NCBI GenBank assembly: GCA_049315325.1
Contig: JBMOKJ010000010.1
Location: forward strand, 1 to 64,000
Reading direction: 5' to 3'
Length of the DNA: 64,000 nucleotides
Source of the DNA: CAXXIC01 sp049315325
GTDB taxonomy: Bacteria > Bacteroidota > Bacteroidia > Bacteroidales > UBA7332
The notes beneath the pieces were generated by a model. It was given only the letters and a program-made list of their open reading frames with translations. It was not told the DNA's origin and ran no database searches. Every line of letters starts with the position of its first letter. The stretch's first letter is position 1. The position numbers and the translations under genes were made by a program. Below are positions 42,371 to 52,100 of this stretch, piece by piece.

Positions 42371-42431
42371 TATAGTTGAAGTGTAAAAAGTCTACTTTAC
42401 AGGAAATAAGACCTACTGATGTAGGATGAGA

Positions 42432-42468
42432 GACGCGGAAAGGTAATCAGTACTTTTCCGCGTTTTTT
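42432..42468 (+). terminator. Intrinsic terminator of the sulfite reductase gene
   Basis: ACGCGGAAA at 42432 pairs with TTTTCCGCGT ending at 42461, followed by a run of T. Confidence 0.92.
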
Positions 42469-42480
42469 TATAACCCACTC

Positions 42481-42547
42481 ACCAATTTACGGTATTAAAA
42501 TGACGCAATCGTGGGATTTCTGACACATACTTTTCTGTGTTACTTTG
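42481..42547 (+). promoter_or_regulatory. Sulfur-type promoter of the cysK-encapsulin operon
   Basis: ACC-N7-GGTA (42481-42494), 17 bp, TGGGATTT (42512-42519), exactly 20 bp, -7 box TTACTTTG (42540-42547). The first palindrome is one base shorter than in the other promoters. The start codon of cysK follows at 42586. Confidence 0.75.
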
Positions 42548-42585
42548 CAATATAAATAACAACAATACAAAGGTTTCAAAATATT

Positions 42586-43527
42586 ATGGCAAAAATTGCA
42601 AAAAAACTGACCGACCTGATTGGAAACACTCCATTGTTGGAGTTGAGAAAAATTGAGCAAAAATACAACGTTGGAGCAACCATTATTGGTAAACTCGAAT
42701 CGTTTAATCCAGCCAGAAGCATAAAAGACCGCCTTGGTTTTGCATTGATTGAAGAGGCGGAGAAGCAAGGTTTGATTGACGAAAACACCGTCATAATTGA
42801 GCCAACCAGCGGGAATACTGGAATTGCCTTGGCCTATGTTGCAGCTTCGAAAGGTCTAAAGCTAATTCTCACAATGCCCGAAACTATGAGCATTGAACGC
42901 CGAAATATACTTAAAGCTTTAGGTGCAGAACTGGTTTTGACACCCGGTTTCGAGGGAATGGGAGGTGCAATTCGCAAAGCCGAAGAGTTGAAACGGAAAT
43001 ATCCGAAATCGTTTATTCCGCAGCAGTTTCAGAACTTGGCAAATCCCGAAATTCATCGTAAAACAACCGCTGAAGAGATTTGGCGTGATACAGATGGCGA
43101 AGTCGATATCTTCATTGCCGGCGTGGGCACTGGTGGAACAATTACGGGTGTAGGCGAAGTACTAAAAAGCCGCAATCCTGCCATAAAAGTAATTGCAGTG
43201 GAGCCTGCCGACTCTCCAATCTTATCTGGTGGAAAATCGGGACCACATAAAATTCAAGGCATTGGTGCTGGTTTTGTGCCACAGATTCTGAATACGCGAA
43301 TCTACGATGAAATCATTAAGGTACAGAATGAAGATGCTTTGCAAGTTGGTCGCGATTTAGCAAGTGAAGAAGGATTACTAGCTGGAATCTCTTCGGGCGC
43401 AGCGGTGTATGCCGCTATCCAAGTGGCAAAACGCCCCGAAAATATTGGCAAGAAAATTGTTGTTATCCTGCCAGATACAGGCGAGCGATATCTGTCAACG
43501 CTTTTGTATCAATATGAGAAGAAATAA
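42586..43527 (+). CDS. cysK: Cysteine synthase (O-acetylserine sulfhydrylase)
   Basis: 313 residues of the PLP fold-type II class. NPARSIKDR carries the PLP-binding Lys (about residue 46), followed by EPTSGNTGIALA (substrate loop) and GVGTGGTITGVGEVLK (phosphate loop). The family normally ends with a PDTGERYLS motif, also present. It makes cysteine from O-acetylserine and sulfide. First gene of an operon with a serine acetyltransferase 25 nt downstream, then an encapsulin and a desulfurase. Confidence 0.95.
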   Translation: MAKIAKKLTDLIGNTPLLELRKIEQKYNVGATIIGKLESFNPARSIKDRLGFALIEEAEKQGLIDENTVIIEPTSGNTGIALAYVAASKGLKLILTMPETMSIERRNILKALGAELVLTPGFEGMGGAIRKAEELKRKYPKSFIPQQFQNLANPEIHRKTTAEEIWRDTDGEVDIFIAGVGTGGTITGVGEVLKSRNPAIKVIAVEPADSPILSGGKSGPHKIQGIGAGFVPQILNTRIYDEIIKVQNEDALQVGRDLASEEGLLAGISSGAAVYAAIQVAKRPENIGKKIVVILPDTGERYLSTLLYQYEKK

Positions 43528-43551
43528 CAGCTTCTCACACAAAACTTAACT

Positions 43552-44460
43552 ATGAGTAAAATCGACCCTATACAAGTGCTTCAAAAGAATGTGGAGATTC
43601 TATCCGAACATTCAGCACCCGAATACGAATACATACCGCGGCACGAAAAACCGTTACCGTCAGTATCAAAAATACATGAATTGGTCGACATTATTCGTTC
43701 GATTATTTTCCCCGGTTATTTTGGCGAAAATATTGCCAATTCGCGCTCTTTACACTACAACATTGGGGTAAATTTAGAGAAGCTTTATGGCATACTGAGT
43801 GACCAAATTCATTACAGTATTTGCTTTAGTAATTCTGACAAATGCGAAGAATCAAAGTCAATTGCGACCGAATTAGCATTGACCTTCATTGACAAAATTC
43901 CAGAAATCAAACGGCTGCTCAGCACCGATGTGAAAGCAACATTGGATGCCGATCCGGCAGCTTCGAGCTATGGAGAAGTGATCTTTTGTTATCCCACCAT
44001 CAAAGCGTTGGTGAATCATCGCATTGCGCACGAATTACTGAAACTAGGCGTGCCGGTGTTGCCACGCATCATCTCCGAACAAGCACATTCCGAAACGGGC
44101 ATCGACATTCACCCTGGAGCGCAAATCGGCGAATACTTCAGCATCGACCATGGCACGGGTGTGGTGATTGGCGAAACGTCCATCATCGGAAATCACGTGC
44201 TGCTCTATCAGGGTGTGACGCTCGGTGCGAAGAAATTTACGTTCGACGACGAAGGAAATCCAATCAATCTGCCACGTCATCCGATTGTCGAAGACAATGT
44301 AACCATCTATTCGAATGCCAATATTTTGGGTAGAATCACTATCGGCGCCGGTTCGGTGATTGGGGGTAACGTATGGCTTACAACTTCCGTTCCGCCAAAC
44401 TCGCGCGTAGTGCAGCAAAAAGCTCTTGAAACCTCATTTATGTATGGTTCAGGCATTTAG
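43552..44460 (+). CDS. Serine O-acetyltransferase (EpsC/CysE type)
   Basis: 302 residues. The N-terminal helical part (to about 150) is followed by a left-handed beta-helix of hexapeptide repeats with IDIHPGAQIGEYFSIDHGTGVVIGETSIIGNHVLLYQGVTLGA, containing the catalytic Asp-His pair, then RHPIVEDNVTIYSNANILGRITIGAGSVIGGNVWLTTSVPPNS. It matches the EpsC-like SAT found with cysK in Bacteroidota. Acetyl-CoA plus serine gives O-acetylserine, the substrate of CysK. Co-transcribed with cysK and the encapsulin gene. Confidence 0.93.
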   Translation: MSKIDPIQVLQKNVEILSEHSAPEYEYIPRHEKPLPSVSKIHELVDIIRSIIFPGYFGENIANSRSLHYNIGVNLEKLYGILSDQIHYSICFSNSDKCEESKSIATELALTFIDKIPEIKRLLSTDVKATLDADPAASSYGEVIFCYPTIKALVNHRIAHELLKLGVPVLPRIISEQAHSETGIDIHPGAQIGEYFSIDHGTGVVIGETSIIGNHVLLYQGVTLGAKKFTFDDEGNPINLPRHPIVEDNVTIYSNANILGRITIGAGSVIGGNVWLTTSVPPNSRVVQQKALETSFMYGSGI

Positions 44461-44503
44461 AAAACGAATAAATATTTATTAATCACAATAAGAAATTTAA
44501 ACT

Positions 44504-45943
44504 ATGGCAAAAAATGATTTGCAACGCAGCGTAACGACTGCTACAGCTAGACAACTGGCGACTACCACCAAGACGCCACCTCAAATGGGTTCAATCACCC
44601 CTCGTCTTTTATTGAAATTGTTGCCTTGGGTGCAGGTCGATTCGGGTACTTACCGCGTGAATCGCACCAAAGTAGAGTTGAAAAAAGCAGAACGCATCGA
44701 GATTGAATATTACGAAGGAACGCCTGCATTTCGTGCAGATTCATTGCGCCGCATTCCGTTGTTTTCGCACATCGACGAGAACATCGTTCACCGCTTGGCA
44801 AAGCGTTTTGTGATTGAAGAGGTAGAATTGGGCAACGACTTGATACACGAAGGCGACGAAGCACAAAAGTTCTTTATTGTGGCAAAAGGTCAGGTGGAGA
44901 TCATCAGCAAAGGACCTCACGGCGAAGATTTGCGTATCGGCATTTTGTCAGAAGGTGAATATTTTGGTGAAGCCGACATTATTTCCGACAAACCATCGTC
45001 GGTGACTGTTCGTCCGATTACTCCCGGAGTGTTCTTTACGTTGAATAACGAAGAGCTCGAAACCATCATCAAAGAGGTGCCCGATTTTCGCGAGCAATTC
45101 CAAAAAGCGGTCGATGAGCACCTTCGCCTCAAAGCGACCGTCAACACACACGGCGAGAAGCACATCGACTTGGTCTCGGGTCACGAAGAGGATAACATTA
45201 TTCCTGAGACTTACATCGACTACGAAGAAAATCCACGCGAATATTCGTTAAACACGCTGCAAACCATTGTTCGCGTTCATACCCGCGTTTCAGATTTATA
45301 CAACAATCCTTACAATCAGCTGGAGCAACAAGTGCGCCTCAGCATCGAGAGCATCAAAGAGCGTCAGGAGTGGGAATTGATCAATAACAAAACGTTCGGT
45401 CTGCTCAACAGTGTAGAACCGGGTTACCGCATCAGCACTCGTTATGGTGCTCCAACGCCCGACGATTTGGATGAATTACTTTCATTAGTCTGGAAAAATC
45501 CGGCGTTCTTTATTGCCCATCCTCGCGCTATTGCGGCGTTTGAGCGTGAATGTACGTGGCGTGGTGTTCCTCCGGTAACGGCCAACATTTTTGGAGCTTC
45601 TGTTATTTTATGGCGAGGAATACCGATTATCCCAAGTGATAAAGTCGAAATCAAAGGACAATACCTTACTAATCGTGGTTTGGGAACGACCAGCATCATT
45701 TTGGTGCGCGTGGGCGAACAAGAGCAAGGTGTGATTGGTCTGCATCAAGCCGGCATTCCGGGTGAAATTGCGCCAAGTCTCTCTACCCGTCTGATGGGAT
45801 TGGATAAATTCGGTGTTGCGTCGTATCTGTTGACCAAATATTTCTCGTTGGCATCTCTTACTGACGATGCCGTGGCGGTGCTCGAAAATGTGGAAGTGGG
45901 TTATTACCACGACTACCAACACCGTAATGCGGTAGAAAAGTGA
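44504..45943 (+). CDS. Family 2B encapsulin shell protein with cyclic-nucleotide-binding-like insertion
   Basis: 479 residues. After an N-terminal arm (1-75) a cNMP-binding-like domain spans about 82-212 (FIVAKGQVEIISKG, GEYFGEADIISDKPSSVTVR). The rest (212-479) is the HK97-type shell fold as in SrpI-related encapsulins, with VRLSIESIKERQEWELINNKTFGLLNSV, LVWKNPAFFIAHPRAIAAFERECTWRGVPP and DKFGVASYLLTKYFSLASLTDDAVAVLENVEVGYYHDY. Family 2B shells contain such an insertion. The Arg that holds the cyclic phosphate in CRP-type sites is Ser here, so nucleotide binding is doubtful. It assembles a protein nanocompartment, with the cysteine desulfurase encoded next as the expected cargo. Confidence 0.9.
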   Translation: MAKNDLQRSVTTATARQLATTTKTPPQMGSITPRLLLKLLPWVQVDSGTYRVNRTKVELKKAERIEIEYYEGTPAFRADSLRRIPLFSHIDENIVHRLAKRFVIEEVELGNDLIHEGDEAQKFFIVAKGQVEIISKGPHGEDLRIGILSEGEYFGEADIISDKPSSVTVRPITPGVFFTLNNEELETIIKEVPDFREQFQKAVDEHLRLKATVNTHGEKHIDLVSGHEEDNIIPETYIDYEENPREYSLNTLQTIVRVHTRVSDLYNNPYNQLEQQVRLSIESIKERQEWELINNKTFGLLNSVEPGYRISTRYGAPTPDDLDELLSLVWKNPAFFIAHPRAIAAFERECTWRGVPPVTANIFGASVILWRGIPIIPSDKVEIKGQYLTNRGLGTTSIILVRVGEQEQGVIGLHQAGIPGEIAPSLSTRLMGLDKFGVASYLLTKYFSLASLTDDAVAVLENVEVGYYHDYQHRNAVEK

Positions 45944-46062
45944 GACCTCCCCAACCCTCCAAAGGAGGGGCTTTTAAGAAAAAGAATTATGGGAATCTGT
46001 AAGATTTGAGTTGCTTTTTTTGACTTACAACTTACAACTTTTTTGACTTACAACTAACAATT
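45944..46062. repeat. Repeats between the encapsulin and desulfurase genes
   Basis: A C-rich interspersed repeat (CCTCCCCAACCCTCC followed by AAAGGAGGGGC) at 45945-45972, then repeated words of the type ACTTACAACTTACAACTT near 46023-46058, as seen between the cys genes. Confidence 0.6.
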
Positions 46063-47721
46063 ATGTCAATAGAAAACAATATACCGCAATCTCCTTTTCA
46101 GGGCGAAAATCTGCTAAACTATGCCGACAATGCCAATGTGGGCAGCGACTTGCTCGATTTTGGCCGTTTTCGTCAGATTGCCGAACGCTTTTTCCCCAAC
46201 GAAGAGGCGCAGCAATGTCCTGCCGAAACGTTTGCCGAAGAGCTGAATCTGGAGACTATTTTCGACTCATTTAGCAAGTTGACGGGCATCAGTCATGCGG
46301 CACCAACCACTTCGGTGGTCGATCCGTTTGCTTTCAACTTCGATTTGTTTTCGGGTGGATTGCCATTGGGCGATGAGTTTAAAGGATTGTATTTTCCTGA
46401 CAAACAGTCGAATTCCGGTTCGGCACTCGATCAGGAGTTTGCCCCTTCCACCTTTTCCGATTATTCGTGGGAACGTGATCAGCAAATCACGTATGGCGGT
46501 CGCGAAACATTCGACGTGCAGGCTATTCGCAAAGATTTCCCGATTTTGCACCAGAAGGTGAACGGCAAGGACTTGATTTGGTTCGACAATGCTGCCACGA
46601 CTCAAAAACCGCGTCAGGTGATCGACACCATTACCCGTTTCTACGAACGAGACAATTCGAACATCCACCGTGCAGCACACACACTGGCTGCTCGTTCGAC
46701 CGACGCTTACGAAGGAGCACGCGAGAAGGTGAAAAACTTTATCGGAGCATCATCCACCGAAGAGATAATTTTCGTTCGTGGCACAACCGAAGGCATCAAC
46801 CTTGTGGCGCAAACTTATGGTAAAAAGTTCATTCAGCCGGGTGATGAAATTATCGTTTCGACACTCGACCATCACGCCAACATTGTCCCTTGGCAACAAT
46901 TGGCCAAAGAAAAAGGGGCGAAACTGTTAGCCATTCCCATCAACAACAACGGAGAAGTGATACTCGAAGATTACGAGAAACTGCTCGGTCCACGCACTAA
47001 GTTTGTCTCTATCGGTCAGGTCAATAACACGTTTGGTACCATTTCTCCGGTGAAAACGATGATCGAACTGGCAAAACGCTGGGGCGCACGTGTGTTGATC
47101 GACGGTGCTCAATCGGTAGCACATACGCCGGTGAATGTACAGGATTTGGGAGCCGATTTCTTTGTCTTCTCGGGACATAAAATCTACGCGCCAAACGGTA
47201 TTGGTGTGGTGTATGGCAAAAAAGAGGTACTCGACATCATTCCGCCGTGGCAAGGTGGTGGCAACATGATCAAAGACGTTACTTTCGAAGAGACGCAATT
47301 CAACGAAGCGCCGGCAAAATTCGAAGCCGGAACGCCTAACGTGGCAGATGCCGTGGGTTTGGGTGCGGCACTCGATTATGTGAGCCGTGTCGGGATTCAC
47401 AACATCTCGAAATACGAACACGAACTCACCGAATATGCACGCGAAAGCCTGGCACGTATCAACGGTTTGCGATTGATAGGCAATCCACGAGAGCGTGTCA
47501 GCGTAGTTTCGTTCGATTTGAAGGGCATTCCTACTACTGAGGTTGGCAAATTGCTCGATCGTGAGGGCATTGCCTTACGTGCCGGACACCATTGCGCACA
47601 GCCCGCTTTGCGCCGATTGGGTGTTGAGGCAAGTGTCCGTCCCTCTTTCGCATTTTACAACACCAAAGAAGAGATTGACAAGCTGGTGATTGCGGTCCGA
47701 AAGATTCAAAATCAACGGTAA
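46063..47721 (+). CDS. SufS-type cysteine desulfurase with long N-terminal encapsulin-cargo extension
   Basis: 552 residues. The first about 150 are low-complexity and probably disordered (Asp/Phe/Pro/Gly-rich), which the short SufS enzymes lack. The enzyme follows: FDVQAIRKDFPILHQKVNGKDLIWFDNAATTQKPRQVI, then DGAQSVAHTP, the PLP Lys at 373 in SGHKIYAPNG, and the catalytic Cys at 511 in RAGHHCAQP. It releases sulfur from cysteine as a protein persulfide. In family 2A encapsulins (SrpI) the cargo is a desulfurase that is loaded by a disordered N-terminal domain, and the same role is inferred here. It lies 120 nt behind the shell gene and ends at a terminator. Confidence 0.92.
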   Translation: MSIENNIPQSPFQGENLLNYADNANVGSDLLDFGRFRQIAERFFPNEEAQQCPAETFAEELNLETIFDSFSKLTGISHAAPTTSVVDPFAFNFDLFSGGLPLGDEFKGLYFPDKQSNSGSALDQEFAPSTFSDYSWERDQQITYGGRETFDVQAIRKDFPILHQKVNGKDLIWFDNAATTQKPRQVIDTITRFYERDNSNIHRAAHTLAARSTDAYEGAREKVKNFIGASSTEEIIFVRGTTEGINLVAQTYGKKFIQPGDEIIVSTLDHHANIVPWQQLAKEKGAKLLAIPINNNGEVILEDYEKLLGPRTKFVSIGQVNNTFGTISPVKTMIELAKRWGARVLIDGAQSVAHTPVNVQDLGADFFVFSGHKIYAPNGIGVVYGKKEVLDIIPPWQGGGNMIKDVTFEETQFNEAPAKFEAGTPNVADAVGLGAALDYVSRVGIHNISKYEHELTEYARESLARINGLRLIGNPRERVSVVSFDLKGIPTTEVGKLLDREGIALRAGHHCAQPALRRLGVEASVRPSFAFYNTKEEIDKLVIAVRKIQNQR

Positions 47722-47753
47722 AAATCAAAAATACTGTTTTAAATTGTGATGAT

Positions 47754-47799
47754 AAGTGCGATAAGCGGAGTTGAAAGACTTTGTTTATCGCACTTTTTT
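47754..47799 (+). terminator. Intrinsic terminator of the encapsulin operon
   Basis: AAGTGCGATAA (47754-47764) pairs with TTATCGCACTT (47785-47795), followed by TTTT. Confidence 0.9.
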
Positions 47800-47859
47800 C
47801 GATTTCGTCTTCATATTTCTTCGGTTATTTAATGGAAATCAGTCATTTAAGGCTGTTTC

Positions 47860-47928
47860 TACCTTTTTCGTGGTACGGATTTACTCTGATGTTGGTATTT
47901 TCTTTTTTTTGCAAAACCCGCAACTTTG
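47860..47928 (+). promoter_or_regulatory. Sulfur-type promoter of the PstS-like/SusCD/sulfatase operon
   Basis: TACC-N8-GGTA (47860-47875), 17 bp, TGGTATTT (47893-47900), exactly 20 bp, -7 box CAACTTTG (47921-47928). A leader of about 150 nt precedes the gene at 48083. Confidence 0.8.
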
Positions 47929-48082
47929 CACTGTCGAATAATTCAAACGAAACAGTATGAAATTTGAAAATAAGAAATCCCAAGCAAGAGCATTGTTAAT
48001 GTGCATTAGAATTGCATTACAACGATGTTGAAAAGAAGGTTTAGAAAAATAGAAGTTCAATAAGGTAAAATAAATAAGAAAG

Positions 48083-49012
48083 ATGAAAACAAACTATACA
48101 AAACTAATCGGAATTTTGCTTTTTGCGTTTGCCACTACTGCTTTTGGCGAAACGAAACAAGCTGAGAGAATTGCAATTTCGGGAACTAAATTCACTTACC
48201 CATTGATTGAAAAATGGATTGCAGAGTATGCAAAAGTGAATCCAGACGTGAAAATTGTGCTTGTACAGAAATCTGCTTCGGCAATTGATTTAAACGTGGT
48301 AGCACACCAACCTTCTAAAGAGGAGTTGAAAGACAATCAAGAGATTGTGTATGCAGGACGTTACGCTTTGCTGCCAGTAACTAACAGCAGCAATCCGCTT
48401 TTTGCCATTGCTCGCAAAAAAGGATTCACTAAAAAAGAGGTTGACAAGCTGTTTTTCGACGTGATTAACTACGACGACGAAGATGAACCTAAAAAAGAGA
48501 AACCAAAATTTGCTTCTACCATCTATGCCCGCGAAAATCAGGCGTGTGCTTCTACTGCATTGGCGAGCTATTTCGGTCACTCAGCATCAGAAATCAGAGG
48601 CAAAAAAGTGTTTGGTGATGATATTCATCTCTTGTCTGCCTTGAAAAAAGACACCGTTGGAATCACCTACAACAACCTCGGCTATCTGTTCGACACAACT
48701 ACTCGTAAACTGAAAGATGGCATCGCACTATTGCCACTCGATGTACGAAAAGAAAACAAAGACTTGCTGAATGGCAATGTGGACGATGTGATTGCATTGT
48801 TGGAGAAAACACAAATCGAAACCATACCAGTAGAAAAAGTGGGCTTCATATTTTCGCAACAAGTGGCAAGCCACGCATTGGCCGATTTCTTGAAATGGGT
48901 GCTCAACGATGGTCAAAAATACAACCACAACTACGGGTTCCTCAATCTTAGCAACGACGTGTTGGCACAACAAAAAAGTAAACTTACCGAAACCAACTTA
49001 ACACTTAAATAA
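48083..49012 (+). CDS. Divergent PstS-like substrate-binding protein
   Basis: 309 residues with a signal peptide (cleavage after TAFGE). Related to the PstS at 38.4 kb: ISGTKFTYPLIEKWIAEYAKVNPDVKI and ITYNNLGYLFD match its lobes, and a WVLNDGQKYNHNYGFLNLS ending is shared. But the anion-binding RSDxSG is replaced by ARENQACAST, so the ligand must differ or binding be lost. No permease genes follow. Instead SusC/SusD and two sulfatases come next, under one sulfur-type promoter. It may hand a sulfur compound to the Pst-like transporter, or sense it. Confidence 0.7.
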   Translation: MKTNYTKLIGILLFAFATTAFGETKQAERIAISGTKFTYPLIEKWIAEYAKVNPDVKIVLVQKSASAIDLNVVAHQPSKEELKDNQEIVYAGRYALLPVTNSSNPLFAIARKKGFTKKEVDKLFFDVINYDDEDEPKKEKPKFASTIYARENQACASTALASYFGHSASEIRGKKVFGDDIHLLSALKKDTVGITYNNLGYLFDTTTRKLKDGIALLPLDVRKENKDLLNGNVDDVIALLEKTQIETIPVEKVGFIFSQQVASHALADFLKWVLNDGQKYNHNYGFLNLSNDVLAQQKSKLTETNLTLK

Positions 49013-49041
49013 ACAAATTCCTATCCAATTACAACAAAGCC

Positions 49042-49083
49042 TTCACCCCTTTCTCTGTCGGCAAAACTGGTTCGGGGAGTGAA
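49042..49083 (+). ncRNA. Conserved leader hairpin before the SusC gene
   Basis: TTCA-CCCC (49042-49049) pairs with GGGG-(AG bulge)-TGAA (49074-49083) around a 24-nt internal loop. The identical 24-nt loop occurs at 58586-58609, where the outer stem is different in sequence but also pairs. Conserved loop plus co-varying stem suggests an RNA element controlling SusC/D-sulfatase translation or stability. No known riboswitch family fits to my knowledge. Confidence 0.6.
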
Positions 49084-49102
49084 TGCTACAATTCGAAAAT
49101 TT

Positions 49103-52100
49103 ATGACAAATCTATCCTCATCAGGGAACCTATGCGGTTTCCGGACGCATTTCGTGCGCAAAACCGGAGCGACATTTCTGCTCCTACTTCTCGCTACATT
49201 ATCTACCTTTGCTCAGCAAGTCTCTATTAAAGGAAAAATCCTTGAAGAGCGAGCCAAAACGCCTGTCATTGGTGCAGTTATCAAACTAAAAGGTCAAGCT
49301 GGTGGTGCAGCCACCGACGTGAATGGAGATTTCAGCCTGAAGGTGAAAAGTCTGCCCGTGACATTGTTGGTGACAAGCGTTGGCTACAAATATCAAGAAA
49401 TTGATGTGTACGAAGCCGAACCAACGACCATCTACCTGACAGAAGACCAAAACAAACTCAACACCGTGGTAGTGGTGGGTTATGGAACTCAGAAACGGAG
49501 TGATTTTACAGGATCACTCTCATCAATTCCTGCCGAATTTAAAGGAATTCCAGTAGTATCACCCGATCGCTTATTGCAAGGTGCTGTGACGGGTGTTCAA
49601 GTAACTCAGTCAAGTGGACAACCTGGTGGTGGTGTTACCATTCGTGTACGTGGAGGTACTTCTATCAATGCAGGTAACGAGCCACTTTATGTCATTGATG
49701 GTTTTCCTGTTTACAACGGGGATGATGCCGTGAATTCTGGTGTTATCACTGGTCCAAAAATCAATCCGCTATCAAGTTTAAGTCCTTCAGATATAGAATC
49801 AATCGATGTATTGAAAGATGCATCATCGACCGCAATCTACGGTTCGCGTGGTGCAAATGGTGTGATTCTAATCACTACCAAGAAAGCGCGTAAAAATGAA
49901 TCCTCGGTCACCTACGATGGCTATTATGGCATTCAAAGTGTTGTCAAAAAGATTGATTTACTCAACGCCAAAGAGTGGGGTGCTTTGAAAAATGATGCAT
50001 TGGCTGATTCGGGTAAAAGCCCGTTGTATACGCAAGATCAACTCGATCAATTGGGTACAGGAACCAACTGGCAATCAGAAGCATTCAGAGATGCAGCCAT
50101 CCAGAGTCATAGCCTTTCTATTCTCTCGGGAACCGATAAAACAAAACTTTTGCTTTCGGGTAATTACTTCAAACAAGACGGTATCATTATCAATACAGGA
50201 TTTAGTCGCTATACAGGCCGATTGAATATCGACCATGAGGTGAATAAACGATTCAAGATTGGAACCTACCTGAATGGAAGTTACACACATGCCGACGTTG
50301 CACCTGCGGGAATTGTTTCCAATATATTGTCGATGGTGCCTGTAGTACCTGTGCGCGATGCTAACGGTGTATTTACATCTAATAGCAGTTATGGATCAAC
50401 AGTTGCAAATCCGATTGCAACATTGACCGAAACGACCAACGAAACCAACACTTCACGATTTTTGTTAAACGGATTTGGGGAGTACAAGATAATAGACGGA
50501 TTGACTGCTAAAGTATTGATTGGAACTGACATTATCAATAACAAGCAAAACCGTTATTTGCCATCTACACTCTACGAAAGCACAACCGGAGGTCAGGCGG
50601 CTATTGGTACATTATCAACAATTAACTGGTTAAATGAAAACACGCTGAACTATGTGAAAACCATCAACCAACACACTGTCGATGTGTTGGTGGGTAATAC
50701 TCAGCAACATTCAAGCACAGAAGCCTTCACCGCAGGTTCATCTAATTTCGTAAGTGATGAGTTTAAATTCAATAATATTGGATCGGGTTCAGTTATTGCA
50801 ACTCCCTCTTCGTTGAGCAGTGCATGGACACTTCAATCTTTTCTTGGTCGTTTGAATTATGGCTATGATGAACGTTATTTGTTGACCTTGACGGTACGTT
50901 CTGACGGTTCTTCTCGCTTCGGACAAAACAACAAATGGGGAACATTCCCATCGGCTGCCGTAGCTTGGAATGCTTCGAATGAAAAATTCCTCAAAGGAAG
51001 CAAAATCGTCAATGCATTGAAAGCTCGTTTCAGCGCAGGACAGACAGGTAATCAGGAGATTCCTCCTTATCAATCGCTCGCTCGCTTGTCGAACTATCCC
51101 TACACATTTGCCAATTCGTTGGTGTATGGTTTTGCACCAAGCAGTTATGCCAATGCTGGCTTGGGTTGGGAGAAAACCGCTCAGTACGATTTTGGCGTAG
51201 ATGCATCGTTTTTGGCGAATCGCATTCAGTTGACTTCCGATTTGTATTACAAACAGACAAATGACCTGTTGCTCGAAGTGCCCGTTCCTTACTCTTCTGG
51301 GTTGTCGAGCGCATTCCAAAACAGTGGTTCGGTTGAAAATAAAGGGCTTGAAGTTGGGTTGAAAACTATCAACTTTACTGGTAAATTCGAATGGACTTCG
51401 ACCTTGAATTATACAGCCAATAGAAATAAAGTGTTGAGCCTGGGTGGAGCAGATTTCTTTATTCCACTTGATCCATCAAACATCACAATGCCTTCGCAAA
51501 TTGTCAAAGTGGGTCAGCCATTGGGTTCATTCTATACGTATGTGTCTGATGGATTATTCCAGGCTGGTGACGACTTTACAGCTTCGCCGCTTGCGAATAC
51601 GAAAGCAGGAAGCCAGAAATTCAAAGATATCAACAAAGATGGAAAAATCACACAAGATGGTGACCGCACAGTTGTCGGCAATTCACAACCGAAATTTTTG
51701 TTGAGCTTTTCGAATACATTCAGATACAAAGGCTTTGACTTGACTGCACAATTCAACTCATCTTACGGAAATAAAGTGTATAACCGCACCCGTGCCGAAC
51801 TCGAAATGGGAACTGGTTTCACAGGTGCTGTAGGTAGCCTACGCAATCGCTGGACACCGACCAACACCAATACAGATGTGCATCGTGCTGTAGAAGATCC
51901 ATCAGTTACAATTTCTGATCGATTCATCGAAGATGGTTCATTTATTCGACTCAAAAACCTCACATTGGGATATACACTTCCGAAAAGATTGGTCTCGAAA
52001 GTCAAAATCAAATCAGCTCGATTCTATGTGACAGGTTCGAATCTGATTACCTGGACAAAATACAATGGTTTTGATCCCGAAGTGAGCAGCAATGGTCAAA

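Noticed and set aside
49079..49102. GTG start of the SusC gene at 49079
   Set aside because: The codon lies in the 3' arm of the conserved leader hairpin that recurs at 58.6 kb; the ATG at 49103 is preferred.
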